The translations under genes were made by a program, and so were the position numbers. A stretch of DNA of 64,000 nt from Bathynomus jamesi. Taxonomy: Eukaryota; Arthropoda; Malacostraca; Isopoda; Cirolanidae. Location: contig JAJOZX010001080.1 of the NCBI GenBank assembly GCA_023014485.1, positions 681,001 through 745,000 of the forward strand, in the 5' to 3' direction. Under the pieces are notes generated by a model. The model made no database searches. It worked only from the letters and a program-made list of their open reading frames with translations, and was not told the DNA's origin. This document shows positions 1-12,157 of the stretch, piece after piece (the first letter of the stretch is position 1; every line of letters begins with the position of its first letter).

Positions 1-1023
1 GATCAAGTTGTGTATTGTTAAAGATAAGGAGATAGTTACGTGGAAGATTATGAGGAGTAGACAAATGAAGGAACTGAGTTTTCAAGACAGTGAAAGCCAC
101 AAGGATTTTTCTGTCCCAATCAGAGATAGCAGAAAAATCAGAGGTCTGGTTTGTCATAGCTGATTCATGCAAAGCATGGAGTAATTGTTATGAGTTTTGT
201 GAAGTGAGTGCAGAAATGAAAAGTGGCATTATTGGTATAGGAGTGGATAGGATCAGAAGTACAACTTAAAAGATCATTAGTTAATAAATAAAAGGAAGTG
301 TGTGACAGGACAGGCCTCTGAAGAACACCACTATCAAAAGCCTTTGGAGAAGAACAGTGGTCATTCAAAAACTTTAGAAAGGTAAGAAATCAAAGTTATT
401 GGGTGATAGTTGGATGGTCACCCTTCTTTGGAACAGGATGAATGAAATGAATGAATGAATGAAAAGTAGCAGATCAAAGATAAAGATGAAATAGTTTGCT
501 TAGGCAGGGTGTAAGCACAGAAGCACAGTTCTTCAGAACAACAGAAGGGACCCTTCAGGACTTCCTACAGTCGAGCCTAGATAGGGCAGAAAAAACGTCT
601 TTGAAAGGTATTCTAATTTCAAGCATAATTAAGTCAGATGAGAGAGGGGAGGAGGCTAGGCTACTCTGACTGAGTGGCAAATAGTTATATGCATACATCA
701 ATTCTGATTAAAATGGCTTAATCAAATATTCTCACAAGAACTAATTCTCAAACAGACATTACATGTTCTATGTTTTATTATTTTAAAACTGTCTGCCAAA
801 ATAACCCATTCATTTCACTTTTCTGGAGCTTGCTTATCAGTTAAAAATTTGGAACAGTCTTCATTTATCTTCACTTCCATCATATTATTAGAACCTTATG
901 AGGTAAAGTGTAGCCAGAGGAAGATTTTCATTTAATATCCAGTTATAGTTTCATACTTTAGAAAAAGGCTGCAGCTCCTGCTTTCCAGTGCCATACCCAG
1001 ATGTCCAGTACATCTCTATTGCA
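1..1023. other. non-coding stretch, no recognised gene
   Basis: AT-rich sequence with a short GAAT-type microsatellite near 440-465. I see no open frame with recognisable similarity, no terminal repeats and no splice-flanked coding segment. Confidence 0.4.
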
Positions 1024-1118
1024 TTAACCCTCTAACGCCAACTGAGTCGAATACTTAGCATTTCAAATACACGCATTTAGACTTAACCCTACAAAAATGT
1101 TCAGCATTAAAGGGTTAA
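1024..1118. mobile_element. 95-bp TTAA MITE, copy 1
   Basis: Short palindromic element bounded by TTAA on both sides. The ends read TTAACCCTCTAACGCC and the inverted equivalent, so the whole unit can fold into a hairpin. A closely similar copy lies at 13749-13843. TTAA flanks are typical of piggyBac-mobilised MITEs, so it may have been moved by a piggyBac transposase; this is inference. It has no coding capacity. Confidence 0.75.
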
Positions 1119-1444
1119 TCTTTGCTTCATCATGTAATCAAACTCATTATTGAGACTCATTGCAAGCATCAAAATTGTTATAATCAACTATATAAAACAG
1201 AAAATAGTAAAATTACTTGATTCTAAAATTCATTTTCATTTCAAATAATTTCTTGACAAAGTAAACTCACAAATTTTTCAATTCCAAACATCGTGTGTGT
1301 TTTGTCACTAATTTGGCCTATATATTATAATATTTAAAAAAAGATTTTCACCTTTCTGATTTCTACTCTGTTTTACTGTTTGACTACTGTTGGTACTGTC
1401 ACTAGACTTCTTTCAAATGAACTGAGAAAACTTTTTCATCCTAC
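1119..1444. other. AT-rich non-coding stretch
   Basis: Nothing recognisable. If the exon at 1445-1666 is real, this is intron sequence downstream of it on the minus strand. Confidence 0.3.
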
Positions 1445-1666
1445 CTGTTTATTTAAAGGTTTACCATCAGTCCTCAGTTTATGGTCATTAATGTTCAGTT
1501 TTCTAAGCTTAACCAGTGGGTATTTGGAACACTGAATTCTTCTAAACAGAATTTGCTTACTCATTAACATATTACAATCTTGTTTATGATTCTCAACTTT
1601 TGAAATTTCCTCTGAATTTGAATCATAAATTTCAAGGCTTTCTTTCTGACACATATCTTCAGATCT
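1445..1666 (-). CDS. candidate host-gene exon (74 codons)
   Basis: On the minus strand this stretch is open in phase 0 and is bounded by a good acceptor (a T-rich tract ending TTTGTTTCAG just before 1666) and a donor (GTAGGATG after 1445). The 74 residues are Lys/Glu/Ser-rich (RSEDMCQKESLEIYDSNSEE at the start) and match no transposon family I know. Two other minus-strand segments with the same phase lie upstream at 12158-12241 and 14174-14335, so the three may be exons of one gene. The product is unknown; the upstream exon has motifs seen in zinc-finger and chromatin proteins. RNA evidence is lacking. Confidence 0.45.
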
Positions 1667-2260
1667 CTGAAACAAATTTTTAAAAAGACATTACATGTAA
1701 ATATTTGCTAAAGATAAAAAATAATTGTGAATTTTTATAATTTTAGAAAGCTACAGAAGTAAAAAGTTTTATTACAAGAAATCTTCAAGTTATTACAAGT
1801 AGTGTGTCTAGATTTGTGCTTGGAAAAAACCAGGACAGAGAAGGATCTATGAATTTGAAAAAGGGGCAGGCAGAGTGCAGATATAATTATGCCTGAAATA
1901 TATGCCAAGGGAAATGAGGCTCACAATTAGGGCGTTTGTGGGAGTGCTGTAAGCTCCCCCAATGGGGTCCAGGGTAGAGCCCCATGGAGCCCAAGCATTT
2001 TAGGCTGTTTTCAGCATGAGAAATGCCTTTTTCCAGACCACTAATTTAACATATGCCTAAATATTTCTAGACAAAATTCTGTGTTGATAAAATATAACTT
2101 TTTAACAGAGTAAATGAATACTAAATATCATAATACACACCTTTTAGTTCCACATTTGCATGGTATATAATTAATAACTTAAAATATGTAAAAGCAAAAC
2201 AAAATATTTTATCAAATACCCACTCTTACAAAGGGATAAACACCAACCCCACTCAGTAAT
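1667..2260. other. intergenic or intronic AT-rich sequence
   Basis: No open frame with similarity. A slightly GC-richer patch near 1880-2000 shows nothing I recognise. Confidence 0.3.
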
Positions 2261-2365
2261 GTCAGAATACCAACTAACTCCATAACTCATGTAGGCCATG
2301 ATTCATTTAACAGTGTCAGAATACCAACTAACTCCATAATTCATGTAGGCCATGATTCATTTAAC
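2261..2365. repeat. two tandem copies of a ~54-bp unit
   Basis: The 51-base segment starting GTCAGAATACCAACTAACTC at 2261 recurs at 2315 with one visible substitution. This is a recent local duplication with no coding meaning. Confidence 0.85.
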
Positions 2366-3296
2366 TTATTCTTGAAATTTCTGAAATCCAATGACAGATG
2401 AGTCATATTTTTGTTCCTAAAAAATGTTTCTAAAGACTGGGACAGCTCTCTCAAAACTGGGACACATAGACACTCTAATTACAAGACTTTCAGATTCAGT
2501 TCTTATATGAGAATAGAGTGATTAGTTAACCAATTGCAACATCAATGTCACCAACACCAAATATACTCTTACTTAGAGAATAAAAGATAAAAATTAAATT
2601 CTATAAAATTGAGACAAATGACAAAGTAGTAAAATGAAAAAGGAATAACAAGAATAAAATGAATGGAGCAACAGTTAAAATGGGTAAATACTGAGGCTTA
2701 AAAGGATTATTTTTGAGAGACTGACAGCCTTCTGAGCATCTTAACTTAAAAACTCGCTACTGGGATAATACAATCCTGCCCAAAGCTCCAAAGTGAGTAC
2801 AAGTGCTATCCTCATCTCAGTACTCTGCGAGATGATGCCACTAAGTTTCCAAGGCTGGGACACTCAATCTAAAAATGGAGCACAGTCAAGAGGACTATAC
2901 AATCATTACAGTAGAGCTAAGGGCATCTCTAATGAAGACTATTGTGTAAGGGAGATATGGCCAATTCAAAAGTATGCAAGTAGAGTTTCCTTTCATCAGG
3001 ACATAAAGGGTAACCCCAGGGGCAGCTGTAGCCACATCTTCACAAATTGCAGTTAATTGGGATTAACAATGACATTTCCACTTTACTGCCAGATAATGAG
3101 AAATACAGCTCTAATCCTTCAAAGGAAATCCTCAAAAGGAATAGTGTATTCAGACAGAGGTACAGGGAGCAAGTGAACTTTGGGAACTGGTTTGCATCTT
3201 TATTCCCAGTAATGATACACTGGGTAGGTATCCAACAAAACTCAACCCACCATCCATGACAACCATTTCAAAATATCTAAAAATATGAGGTGAAGA
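2366..3296. other. no recognised feature
   Basis: Two modest plus-strand open frames (2793-3056 and 3047-3259) have no recognisable domain, no repeat structure and no good splice context. I treat them as chance. Confidence 0.3.
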
Positions 3297-3301
3297 TAAT
3301 T

Positions 3302-5545
3302 CACTAGGGAACAACATTTTTGTTTCTTGAAAACTATTTGGTGCTTCTTATAGAACTTTTGATGCTGATTCCAAATATGGTTTCAGAATTTTTCTATCAC
3401 CCATAGTTTTTGAGAAAATAATATTTCCATTTACTCAGTTTTCCCAAAATATTAGTTAAAATTAAGTGTACTAATTTAATTTTACTTTCTTTTTTTTTCA
3501 GGTTAACTATATTTAATAGTATTTTTTGCATTAAAAAAATATAACTATTTAAACAAACAGATTTTTAATAAAAAGAAAGAAATTTTTTTCAAGTTTTGCT
3601 CAAATTTTAAAAATTTTCATAGTAGAAAAAATTGGTTTTTCATTCCAAAAAGTTTTCTGTGATTTCAATAATTTTCCGCCAGCATGAATCGAAACTATTA
3701 ATCCCAGAGATACATTTTGCTACGTATGTGGAGAACTGACCATAATGGCACAGAGGAAGACAATGACCCAACTCGTGAAGAAGGCTTACAAACTTTATTT
3801 TGGATGTAAGGTAGGCGACCAAGACAAATCCTGGGCACCTCATATCTCATGCATTTCCTGTGCCATCACTCTTAGGGGTTGGATTAAAGGTACCCGCAAA
3901 TCTATGCCATTTGCCATACCAATGATTTGGAGAGAGCCCAAGGATCACCTAACGGATTGCTATTTTTGTATGACTAACGTTTCAGGATTCTCTGCCAAAA
4001 ATAAACATAAAATTCAATACCCAAATCTTGCATCTGCCATGAGACCAGTACTACATCATGATGATAACCCAATTCCAACTCCCCCAAAGTCATGGACACT
4101 GGATGAAGAGTCTGAAGTTGAACCAATGGAAATTGATGATACTAAAGATACAGACTTTCAGCAACCTGAATCAAATAAACCACATATGATAACGCAGGTT
4201 ATGCTGAATGATCTTGTGAGAGATTTGGACCTTCCGAAAAAGAAAACGGAATTATTGGGCTCCAGGTTACGTGAATGGAATTTGCTGGCAAAAGATACAA
4301 GCATATCGGCATTCTGCACTCTCCAAAAAGATCTGTATGCAGTATTTCTCCTCATCAGGTGGTTTATGCTACTGTAATAATGTAAATGGACTGCTGTTAG
4401 CTCTCAGTCATGAGCACAAATCTTAAGATTGGCATTTATTTATTGACTCTTCGAAGCTAAGCCTCAAGGTTGTACTACTTCACAATGGAAATAAATACCC
4501 TTCCATTCCTGTAGGGCACGCTGTCCACATGAAGGAATCTTACGAAAATATGAAACTCATCCTTCAGCAGATTAATTATGACCAGTTTCGTTGGTATATA
4601 TGTGGGGATTTAAAAGTCGTCATGCTTCTTCTGGGAATGCAGCTCGGTTATACGAAGTTCTGCTGCTTCCTTTGTGAATGGGACAGTAGAGCCAGAGATT
4701 CGCATTATTTTGTAAAGGATTGGCCACTTCGTCAAAAATGTATCCCAGGACTGAAGAATGTGTCTCATGAACCCTTAGTTGACCCCAAGAAAATATACTT
4801 GGCATCATGAAAAATTTTGTCAAAGCAATGAACAAGGAAGATGAGGCATTCAAATATTTGAAGAAAAAGTTTTCACGACTTAGCGATGCAAAGATAAAAG
4901 AAGGAATCTTTGTTGGTCCCCAAATCAGAGAGCTCATGAAAGATCAAAAGTTTGATGATGCCTTGAGAGGAAAAGAAAAAGTGGCATGGGAGGCCATGAA
5001 GAATGTTGTTACAAATTTTCTAGGGAACATCAAAGCCTCTAACTATGAAAAAATAGTGCAGGACATGATTGAAGCATATAGGTTATTGGGATGTAATATG
5101 TCACTAAAAATCCATTTCTTGCACTCCCATTTAGATTTCTTCCCTGAAAACCTTGGCGACATAAGCGATGAGCATGGAGAAAGGTTCCACCAAGATATAG
5201 CTACTATGGAGAAACGCTACCAAGGGAGGTGGGATCCGGCAATGTTAGCTGATTACTGCTGGACATTGATGCAAGAAGCTCCCGATGAAAACTACAAGAG
5301 AAAATCAGTGACAAAGAAGTTTTAAGAATATTTTAAATGCCAATCTGCCACTAATATAATTTTTATGAAGTATTTTTACGAACTTCTATACACTTTTTGA
5401 ATAAATATTAAAATACATATTTCTCAGTAACCTTGGGTGATAGAGAAATTCTATGGCTATATTCGGAATCAGCGGAAAAAATCCTATAAGACCGACCTGT
5501 TCACGTCCAAGAAACAAAAAAAAAGTTAAAATTTGTTCCCCAGTG
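3302..5545 (+). mobile_element. DNA transposon, EEHGERF family, element 1
   Basis: The element is bounded by long imperfect terminal inverted repeats. The left end reads CACTAGGGAACAA from 3302; the right end is the inverse, ending ..GTTCCCCAGTG at 5545. Similarity between the ends continues inward for over 100 bp (for example the shared TCTATCACCC block). Both ends abut TAATT (3297-3301 and 5546-5550), a probable 5-bp target duplication. It encodes the transposase-like protein at 3684-5325. Related copies are at 6508-9130 and 44.7-51.5 kb. Confidence 0.8.
3684..5325 (+). pseudogene. putative transposase, EEHGERF family, copy 1 (frameshifted)
   Basis: This is a degraded copy of a protein family that is abundant as uncharacterised proteins in arthropods and cnidarians. 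The N-terminal part (to about 4130) carries paired CxxC motifs: FCYVCGE, CISCAIT and CYFCMTN. A Pro/acidic linker follows, then the core with VVLLHNGNKYPS, CGDLKVV, CCFLCEWDSRA and the hallmark SDEHGERFHQDI near 5170-5200, ending KRKSVTKKF. The likely start is ATG 3684, just after a CCAG acceptor-like site, with a one-base shift before the first CxxC. Further breaks occur around 4340-4530, and there is a small deletion before 4807. The conserved D/D/E pattern suggests an RNase-H-type DDE transposase, which is inference. Confidence 0.7.
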
Positions 5546-5550
5546 TAATT

Positions 5551-6507
5551 AGACTCCAAAATTAATATTTCACATTTATAACTGTTTGTATAAAATTAAA
5601 AAATACTTAGGACTAATTATAACCAGTCAGTACTTGGCTTTTTGTTTTGTTGCTCAGAAGTTCAGGTAACACTATAATCATTCCTTCATAAACACCTTCA
5701 TTTGAATAAACCAATCTATGACCAGTCTTAATTCAATCACAATATATTTATTACTAAATCAACATGACTCCTCTATTCAATGGGTCTATTACTCTTCAAT
5801 GAATGGTAATACAATTTTTCTTTATATGGTCTCAAGCAGCAAACTTCTAGAAGGAAACAAAACATAGTCAGCAACCATAGCCTAGTTACCAGTATCAGCT
5901 CCAAGTGATGACATACTACATTGTTATTATTTTCTTTTATTTACATTCTTTGGTTCTAATCTGGCAATGACTTATTTACATAGTCCACTAATTTTATAGT
6001 GAGTACAACACTGTATTCTAAGTTAGCTTCCTTTTTATTTGTACTAGGAACCATTATGTATTTTATTGATCTTAGTTCTATTAATTATTCAGGAACATAA
6101 CAGGTCTCTCTACAGCAGAAGGAACAGATAGTAAAGTTTTATTCTGAGACTGTGTAACAAATGAATAGTAAAGGAAAAGAATTTAAGAAAGTCTAAGTTT
6201 GTAGAGAGAGAGAGTTTTTTTCAAGTGGTTCAAACGATGGGCGTAACTAATGGGGGAGGGGGATGGAGGGGACACGTCCCCACCAACTTTTGAACTGAGG
6301 GGGATAATATAGGTTTTGTTCCCCCACAACTTTTGATCTAAGTTAGCTTATGTGAAGGAAAATATTTAGTTTTTGAAATAATCTATGATGAGTAAATCTA
6401 TAATTATATCAGTCCTATTAGTATGCTGGAAAGTATTACTGATTCAGTACTAATACTGCAGTGATAGATACTTTAATGAGACATCTAGTTATTTTTTACT
6501 TTAATTA
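5551..6507. other. AT-rich spacer, no gene
   Basis: No coding signal seen. A G-rich patch at 6240-6300 and the sequence CCCCCACAACTTTTGA at about 6324 recur in the same direction near 9456, just outside the other side of element 2. This may be debris of an older element. Confidence 0.35.
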
Positions 6508-9130
6508 CACTGGGTAACAAAATTTGAAAAATTTTCTGTTTATTGTGATTTTTCTGTCATTTCTTAATGATTTCAGGGCACTGATTCCAAAAATGATATT
6601 GGTTTTGCTCTATCATCAACCGTTTAAAAAATATAGGTTATCACACTTTTCATATGGCAAAGTATATAAAGAAGGCTAACATAAATATTTTCTGAAAATA
6701 AAAACACTATTGGAAATTAATGTTTATTGAGCCAAAATTGTTTGACAAACCCAAAATGGTTCAAAGGATATAATATATATCATGAGGAGAACCAATAAGA
6801 GAATAACAAGCCTCGTTATGCGGTGTGCAATGTGCATTCCTTAAAAATGCACTGAAGAACGTGAATTCCACATATGAACATTCTTATCCTTTCTGATCAG
6901 TGACCATACGTAGTCTCCCATCATGGAAGCATCCCAATGGCCCTGGTACCTTTTCTCCATCGTTTGAATATCTTGATGGAATCTTTCGCCATGTTCTTCA
7001 CTCACATCGCCCAGGTTATCACAAAAAGAGTCTAGATGTGAATGCAGATAGTGTAATTTTAAAGACATACGGCACCCCATTTTGCCATAGCACTTAATCA
7101 AGTTTGACACTAACTCCTTATAGTTTGGTGCTTTATAGTTGCCTGAAAACCCACGAACCACATCATGGAAAGCACACCAAGCCTCTTTTTCAATCGGAGT
7201 CATCTTGGCTTCAAGGTTCTTTGAATTCAACAGTGCCTTGACTTGTGGTCCTACAAAGATGCCAGCCTTGACTTTGGCCTCAGTGAGTTTAGGGAACATG
7301 ACCCGAATCTGTTGGAAAACTTCCCCTCCAAAATCTAACGGAGTTACAAACTGCTTAATTAGACCCAACTTAATATGGAGAGGTGGTAGCAGAACTATGT
7401 CAGGCTTCACAAGAGGTTCCCTGAGTTCATTGTACTTTCCTGGTTGCAGTCCTTCACGTGGAGGCCACTGAACTGTTTTATAGTGCTCAGTTGAAGCCCT
7501 GCTATCCCACAGGCAAAGAAAACATGAATATTTAGTAAACCCTCCTTGTAAACCTAACAGGAAACCAATCATTTTGAAATCACCACACACGTCCCAGTTA
7601 TATTGTTCATACCTGATTTGAGTGAGCAGTTGTTTGACATTTTCATAGTCCTCTTTCATTTGAACAGAATGTGCAACTGGTATAGATAGATATTTGTTCC
7701 CATTGTGGAGTAGAACAGCTTTTAAACTCAGTTGAACTGTCAATAAACAGGCACCACTCTGAGGGTATATGTGTTAACCCAATAGCTGTGAATAGACCAT
7801 TAACCTCGCTGCAATAACAGAGAGAGCCAGTGACATCGTAGAACCTTGCAAACTCTTCATGCTGCTTTCTGTATACAGTGCTCTTGCAGTCTTCTCCAAG
7901 CAAATTCCACTCTTTGAGTCTGGAGGTCAGAAGCTGACCCTGATTTCGTCAAACCCAAATCTCTAAGTCATCCAATTCCCTCTGATTTGGAAAGTGAGGG
8001 TTTGTACTGAAAGTTACCGTATATTCTTCATCATGACTGTCCTCACCAGCTGACATCTCAGATGAGCTAGCTGCATCCTCATTTTCAACCTGCAGAGCAA
8101 AGAAACAAAATATAGGCATAGCTATATATGTAGAAGAGCATCAGCACTAAGAAAAATCGACACATAATGACCCACAGTCTGTAAATACAGAAGGTAAAGT
8201 AATGGATAGATACCTGTTCTGGTGGATGTGGTATTGGAGGACCTTTGCCATGTGGTACAGGAGCTATGGACGACGCTATGCTTGGATACTGAAGAGTCTG
8301 CCTTCCTTTAACTTTCCTGTACTTAGAAACATCTACCATGCAGTAGTAGCAATCGTCGTGGTGGCTCTTTGGTTCTCTCCATATTCTGGGTACCACAAAG
8401 GGCATTGCCTTGCATACTCCCCGCAGCCACCCTTCAAGTGTGGAGCAGCAGCTTCCACAGATCACATGGGGTGCCCAGGGCTTATCTTGGTCACCCATAG
8501 GCATACCAAAATAGAGCCGATACGCGATCCAGAACTTGGGGCCTATGTAATACCCACAAACATAGCAGAATATATCCAGCAAATGTTTACAAGCTCTAGT
8601 TGCCACTCTCTTTACCAAACTGTAGTACATTAATCATAACCTGCGGATATAGAGAGAAGAGTTATTAAATCTGCAACAGATTACAGATTCCAGAAAATAG
8701 ATGTATTCACAACACTGAAATAATGTTTGCAATAAAAAAGGATCGATAACACTCAAATTGTCAACACAGAGAAGCACAGAAACATGGTACCTCAGTGCTG
8801 GTAACCATCAGACAAACAACCCACTTTCTTTGTGTGCTCACACTTACTGACTTCTCAGACTATGCACTCTTCTTTATATAGCACAGTGGAAGTTTCAGGC
8901 AATTTCTAGAGCAAGAAACTGTCAATGAACATCCGGATTGTTCTCAACAATTCCTGATTATTCTGATATTGCTGCGCCCATAACAACATTATACTGGTAA
9001 AACATGAAAAATGGATTATCTCTGAAACCATTGATGATACACACAAACCAAGGCCAGATTTGGACTCAGCACCCACAAATGCATATAAAAACAAAAAATT
9101 CTATATAAACAGAATCAGTGTTACACAGTG
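6508..9130 (-). mobile_element. DNA transposon, EEHGERF family, element 2
   Basis: The left end reads CACTGGGTAACAA from 6508 and the right end is its inverse (..TGTTACACAGTG to 9130), matching the ends of element 1. The flanks are TTAATTA on the left and TTAAT on the right. This is close to, but not, a clean 5-bp duplication. The transposase gene lies on the minus strand and is much better preserved than in element 1, so this is the best reference copy of the family in the window. Confidence 0.75.
6841..8630 (-). pseudogene. putative transposase, EEHGERF family, copy 2 (two exons, nearly intact)
   Basis: Exon 1 (8630-8214) has the N-terminal CxxC module (FCYVCGYY, CGSCCSTLEGWLRG, MPFVVPRIWREP, CYYCMVDVSKY). 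A donor AACAG/GTATCT lies at 8214/8213 and an acceptor CTCTGCAG before 8089, giving a ~124-bp intron. Exon 2 carries the core. The last 300 residues (7743-6841) form one open frame with LKAVLLHNGNKY at 8-19, CGDFK (D55), CFLCLWDSRA (C74, C77, D80), GIFVGPQ near 161, LHYLHSHLDSF near 230 and EEHGERFHQDI at 249-259. Two small frameshifts, near 7750 and 7950, interrupt exon 2. Invariant D and E residues suggest a DDE enzyme. No biochemical function is known to me. Confidence 0.7.
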
Positions 9131-9540
9131 TTAATGCATATAGTGTTTTCCTTTAATGTTAAGTATATACTTGATATACATAAGGTAGTTGTGAAAATGC
9201 TTCTTTGATTTTCCTATTACTATCATAAATATAGATCATTCTCTAAATCACAGTATTTTAAGAGCATCATTTTGGTCGCAAGCACATTCTAATACTGATG
9301 GATCAGAGCTTTATCGAGATTCGAAAGGACTGGTATTTAGATATCATTGTTATATTCTACCGAAGAAATATGCCTTGGAAGACCAATTTAAAACATTACC
9401 TACAGGATAGCAGCACAGAAATTCAACCCAGGATTTTTCATCATTATAGTTGTCCCCCCACAACTTTTGAAAGCTAGTTACGTTCTTGTTTCAAACTGTA
9501 GCACAGTGAGGGTAAACCACTTTCTGCACTGCTTATTATG
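9131..9540. other. AT-rich spacer
   Basis: No gene seen. It contains the CCCCCCACAACTTTTGA motif (about 9456) also found near 6324. Confidence 0.3.
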
Positions 9541-9783
9541 AAGAAAGCCAAGCAGTTTTATGACCTTATGGAAATTGATGAACCCTATGAATTCCCTGTT
9601 GGGTGGCTTAATCAGTTTAAGGATAGACATGATATTCACAAGCTTGCCATTGCAGGAGAAGGGTTCTGCTGACTCAAAGTGTTACCAAGTACGATGACAT
9701 TTTTGAAAAACTAATTCAGGAATGTAACCAACCTTAATGCAAAACAAATATTCAATGCGGATGGGACTGCACTATTTTGGCAG
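9541..9783 (+). pseudogene. Tigger/pogo-like transposase fragment (N-terminal)
   Basis: Translating from 9541 gives AKQFYDLMEIDEPYEFPVGW followed by LNQFKDRHDIHKLAIAGE. This is the second half of a CENP-B-type helix-turn-helix DNA-binding domain of Tigger transposases. After frame breaks, QIFNADGTALFWQ follows, which is the first catalytic-Asp region (family: NADET.LFW). The rest of the transposase is missing. A C-terminal Tigger scrap lies 43 kb away, but nothing links the two. Confidence 0.75.
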
Positions 9784-10200
9784 TGTTTGTGGTGTTTTTT
9801 TGTTATAGTATATTTATTAAAGTAAATATTATTTTCATAGATTCAACAGCAATTATTTTTATTATGTACATTACAATTGCCATTTTTTCATTCCCCTGAA
9901 AAATTTATTAATCTAGAAAGTGCTTGGTCCAGACTCTTTTTGGTATAATGGGATTTTGCTCTACTCCCAACTTAAAATTAAACCAATTATTGTAAATTTA
10001 TACGGTTATCAGAGGTATCACTTCATGTAATGTTCCTAAGTCAACCTTGTAAGAAAACCATTCTAACCTATTTAATTTTCATAGTGGGCCTCAAATACAA
10101 GCAAATATGAAAGTTCTAAGAAATTATTTCAAAATTAAATTTATAAATGACTGAAAAGGTAAAATACAAATTCAATTTGTCATCTGATATAACATCAATA
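9784..10200. other. AT-rich spacer
   Basis: No coding or repeat structure recognised. Confidence 0.3.
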
Positions 10201-10202
10201 TA

Positions 10203-11325
10203 CACTCCTCCCCCAATTTACAAACACTCGCTGTATGAATTTTTGAAGTTACGAACAAAAACATTTTGTCCAAAGGCTTTATTTACAAACAAAAAATTCG
10301 AAGTTATGAACAAAATTGTTCATTAAATTCAGAATTTTTTCGTAGTATCAGCAGATGTCTGACAGTGAGTGCAATATTTTTGGTAGTAGTAAATATTACT
10401 AAAAAATAAAATTAAACTATATAAAATGTTTTAAATGTATTTAAGACCTTCATTACTGAACTATATTCACTACAATAAAGACAAAATATTTTGTCTTTAC
10501 TGGTGTGAATGGTCTGTCATTAATGGTTGGAAGCAACATTAATCATTACATTTTTACTTAACTGCATTTATTATTCATATATATTTATTATTGTAGAGAT
10601 CTAAAAACATTGTTTACAGCAAACACTGTGGGCAAAAACATGTTTTTGTAGCATTATAAGATGTTCTTGGGGGTGCTAGGAAAATTTGGTCTCTGGAAAA
10701 TTGAAGTAAATCTATGAGCTCAGAGAGCAAAAAATATTTAAATCACATTTGCCAGGTATAATGAAAACATAAATGAGAATTTGAAAAGATTTATTAAAGG
10801 AATTGTTTTGTTGTTTAAATCTTAAAACTAAAAAAGATACCCTAAATAATGGGTAAAACATAAAAGAAGATTTGGTCTCAGAAAATTTGGTCTTGAGACT
10901 CAAAAAGAAAAAGTTAAAATGAAATTAAGCTATGAGCAACAAATTTTAAGAAGGCAATTTTATCACTTTCAACATCCTTTTGTGCAAGTATTTCAATGTG
11001 CAAGTCAAGTGTTTCATATTTTTTCTTTTTACTTGGCTTGTCTCCTCATTGCAAATGTGAAATTTTAGTCTGCTTGTAACTGATGATTTCAGTGTGAATG
11101 AAATGCTTCAAGGGCATTATTAGTTCAGGGCAATTTTTTTGACCTAACCTAACCAAATTTTCTGAGATTGAATTTTCCAAGACTGAATTTTCTGGACACC
11201 ATTCTGGGGAAATGATTTTTGTTCGTAGGAACTTAACTTTTATGATAGGAGTCAATGGGAAAATAGGGTTTGGTTTATGAACAGGTTTTAGGAACATAAC
11301 TCATTCATAAATTGGGGGAGGACTG
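10203..11325. mobile_element. non-autonomous TA-flanked DNA element (~1.1 kb)
   Basis: The termini CACTCCTCCCCCAATTTA (10203) and the inverse of CAGTCCTCCCCCAATTTA (ending 11325) form inverted repeats whose similarity extends inward through TGTTCGTAA-like sequence. TA dinucleotides flank both ends. No transposase is present; the minus-strand open frame inside (11046-11297) is only terminal-repeat sequence. Probably Tc1/mariner-type by its TA flank. Confidence 0.7.
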
Positions 11326-11327
11326 TA

Positions 11328-11687
11328 CTTTGCTTTTCAAATTTAAAGAATCTTCAAGATATAAGACTTTAGTAAGTTGTTAAAAATCAACAAATATATG
11401 CAAACCATATAATTTCTGTTTCTTTATGTGGTAGTGACATCTTATTAATGTAGCATGCACTGTAAATGTGAAACCTCATTTTATAAAGCTTTTATACAAC
11501 TTTTGAGGTATTTCTGAGTATAAACTGCACACTATCTACCTTTTTCATGCTAGCCTATTGTGAAAAAGGGATACTGCAAAATAATGATTAAATAGATTTC
11601 ATACACAACTCTCTACCAACTTTTTCACACAAAGCTAGACAATAATATATAGTGCCCCTCACTACTGTGGTGGAGAATAACTACAAG
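11328..11687. other. AT-rich spacer
   Basis: No gene recognised. Confidence 0.3.
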
Positions 11688-11695
11688 AACTAGAC

Positions 11696-12082
11696 CAGTG
11701 ATTTCCAACTTTTTTATGATGGCGATACACTTTTGATGTATCAAAATGGATCCGACACACCATTTATATTTTTAAAATTTATTTATAGAGAAGTTAAAAA
11801 TATAGTGACAATCAAAGAAATAATTAATATCAAGGAGTAAAAAACTAGCATTGCAAAGAAAACATTTATTTAATAAGATACTTGAGTGTGATGATAACTA
11901 CATATTTTGTTTATATTTGGAGAAATATGTGATAATTACTAGGTTCTGCTTACACAAATGGTACAGTAATTAAAAATACATGAAAAACCTAAACAACTTC
12001 AAAACCCTGTATAATTTCATGACACACCTGGGAAAATCAGTGACACACTTAAGTGTCACAACACACTGGTTGGAAACCACTG
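11696..12082. mobile_element. hAT-type MITE (387 bp)
   Basis: The ends are CAGTGATTTCCAAC and the inverse of CAGTGGTTTCCAAC, a classic hAT terminal motif. They are flanked by a perfect 8-bp target duplication AACTAGAC (11688-11695 and 12083-12090). There is no coding capacity. Confidence 0.9.
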
Positions 12083-12157
12083 AACTAGACAGATAAGTAT
12101 TATGTATAATGGCTTACTTTAGCAAAGGTGTACTCAAGCAAAACAACACATATTTAC

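Noticed and set aside
2793..3259. Two overlapping small plus-strand ORFs
   Set aside because: No recognisable similarity and no splice context; likely chance.
6240..9470. G-rich/C-rich direct repeats flanking element 2 as its true ends
   Set aside because: They are in direct, not inverted, orientation and lie outside better inverted termini at 6508 and 9130.
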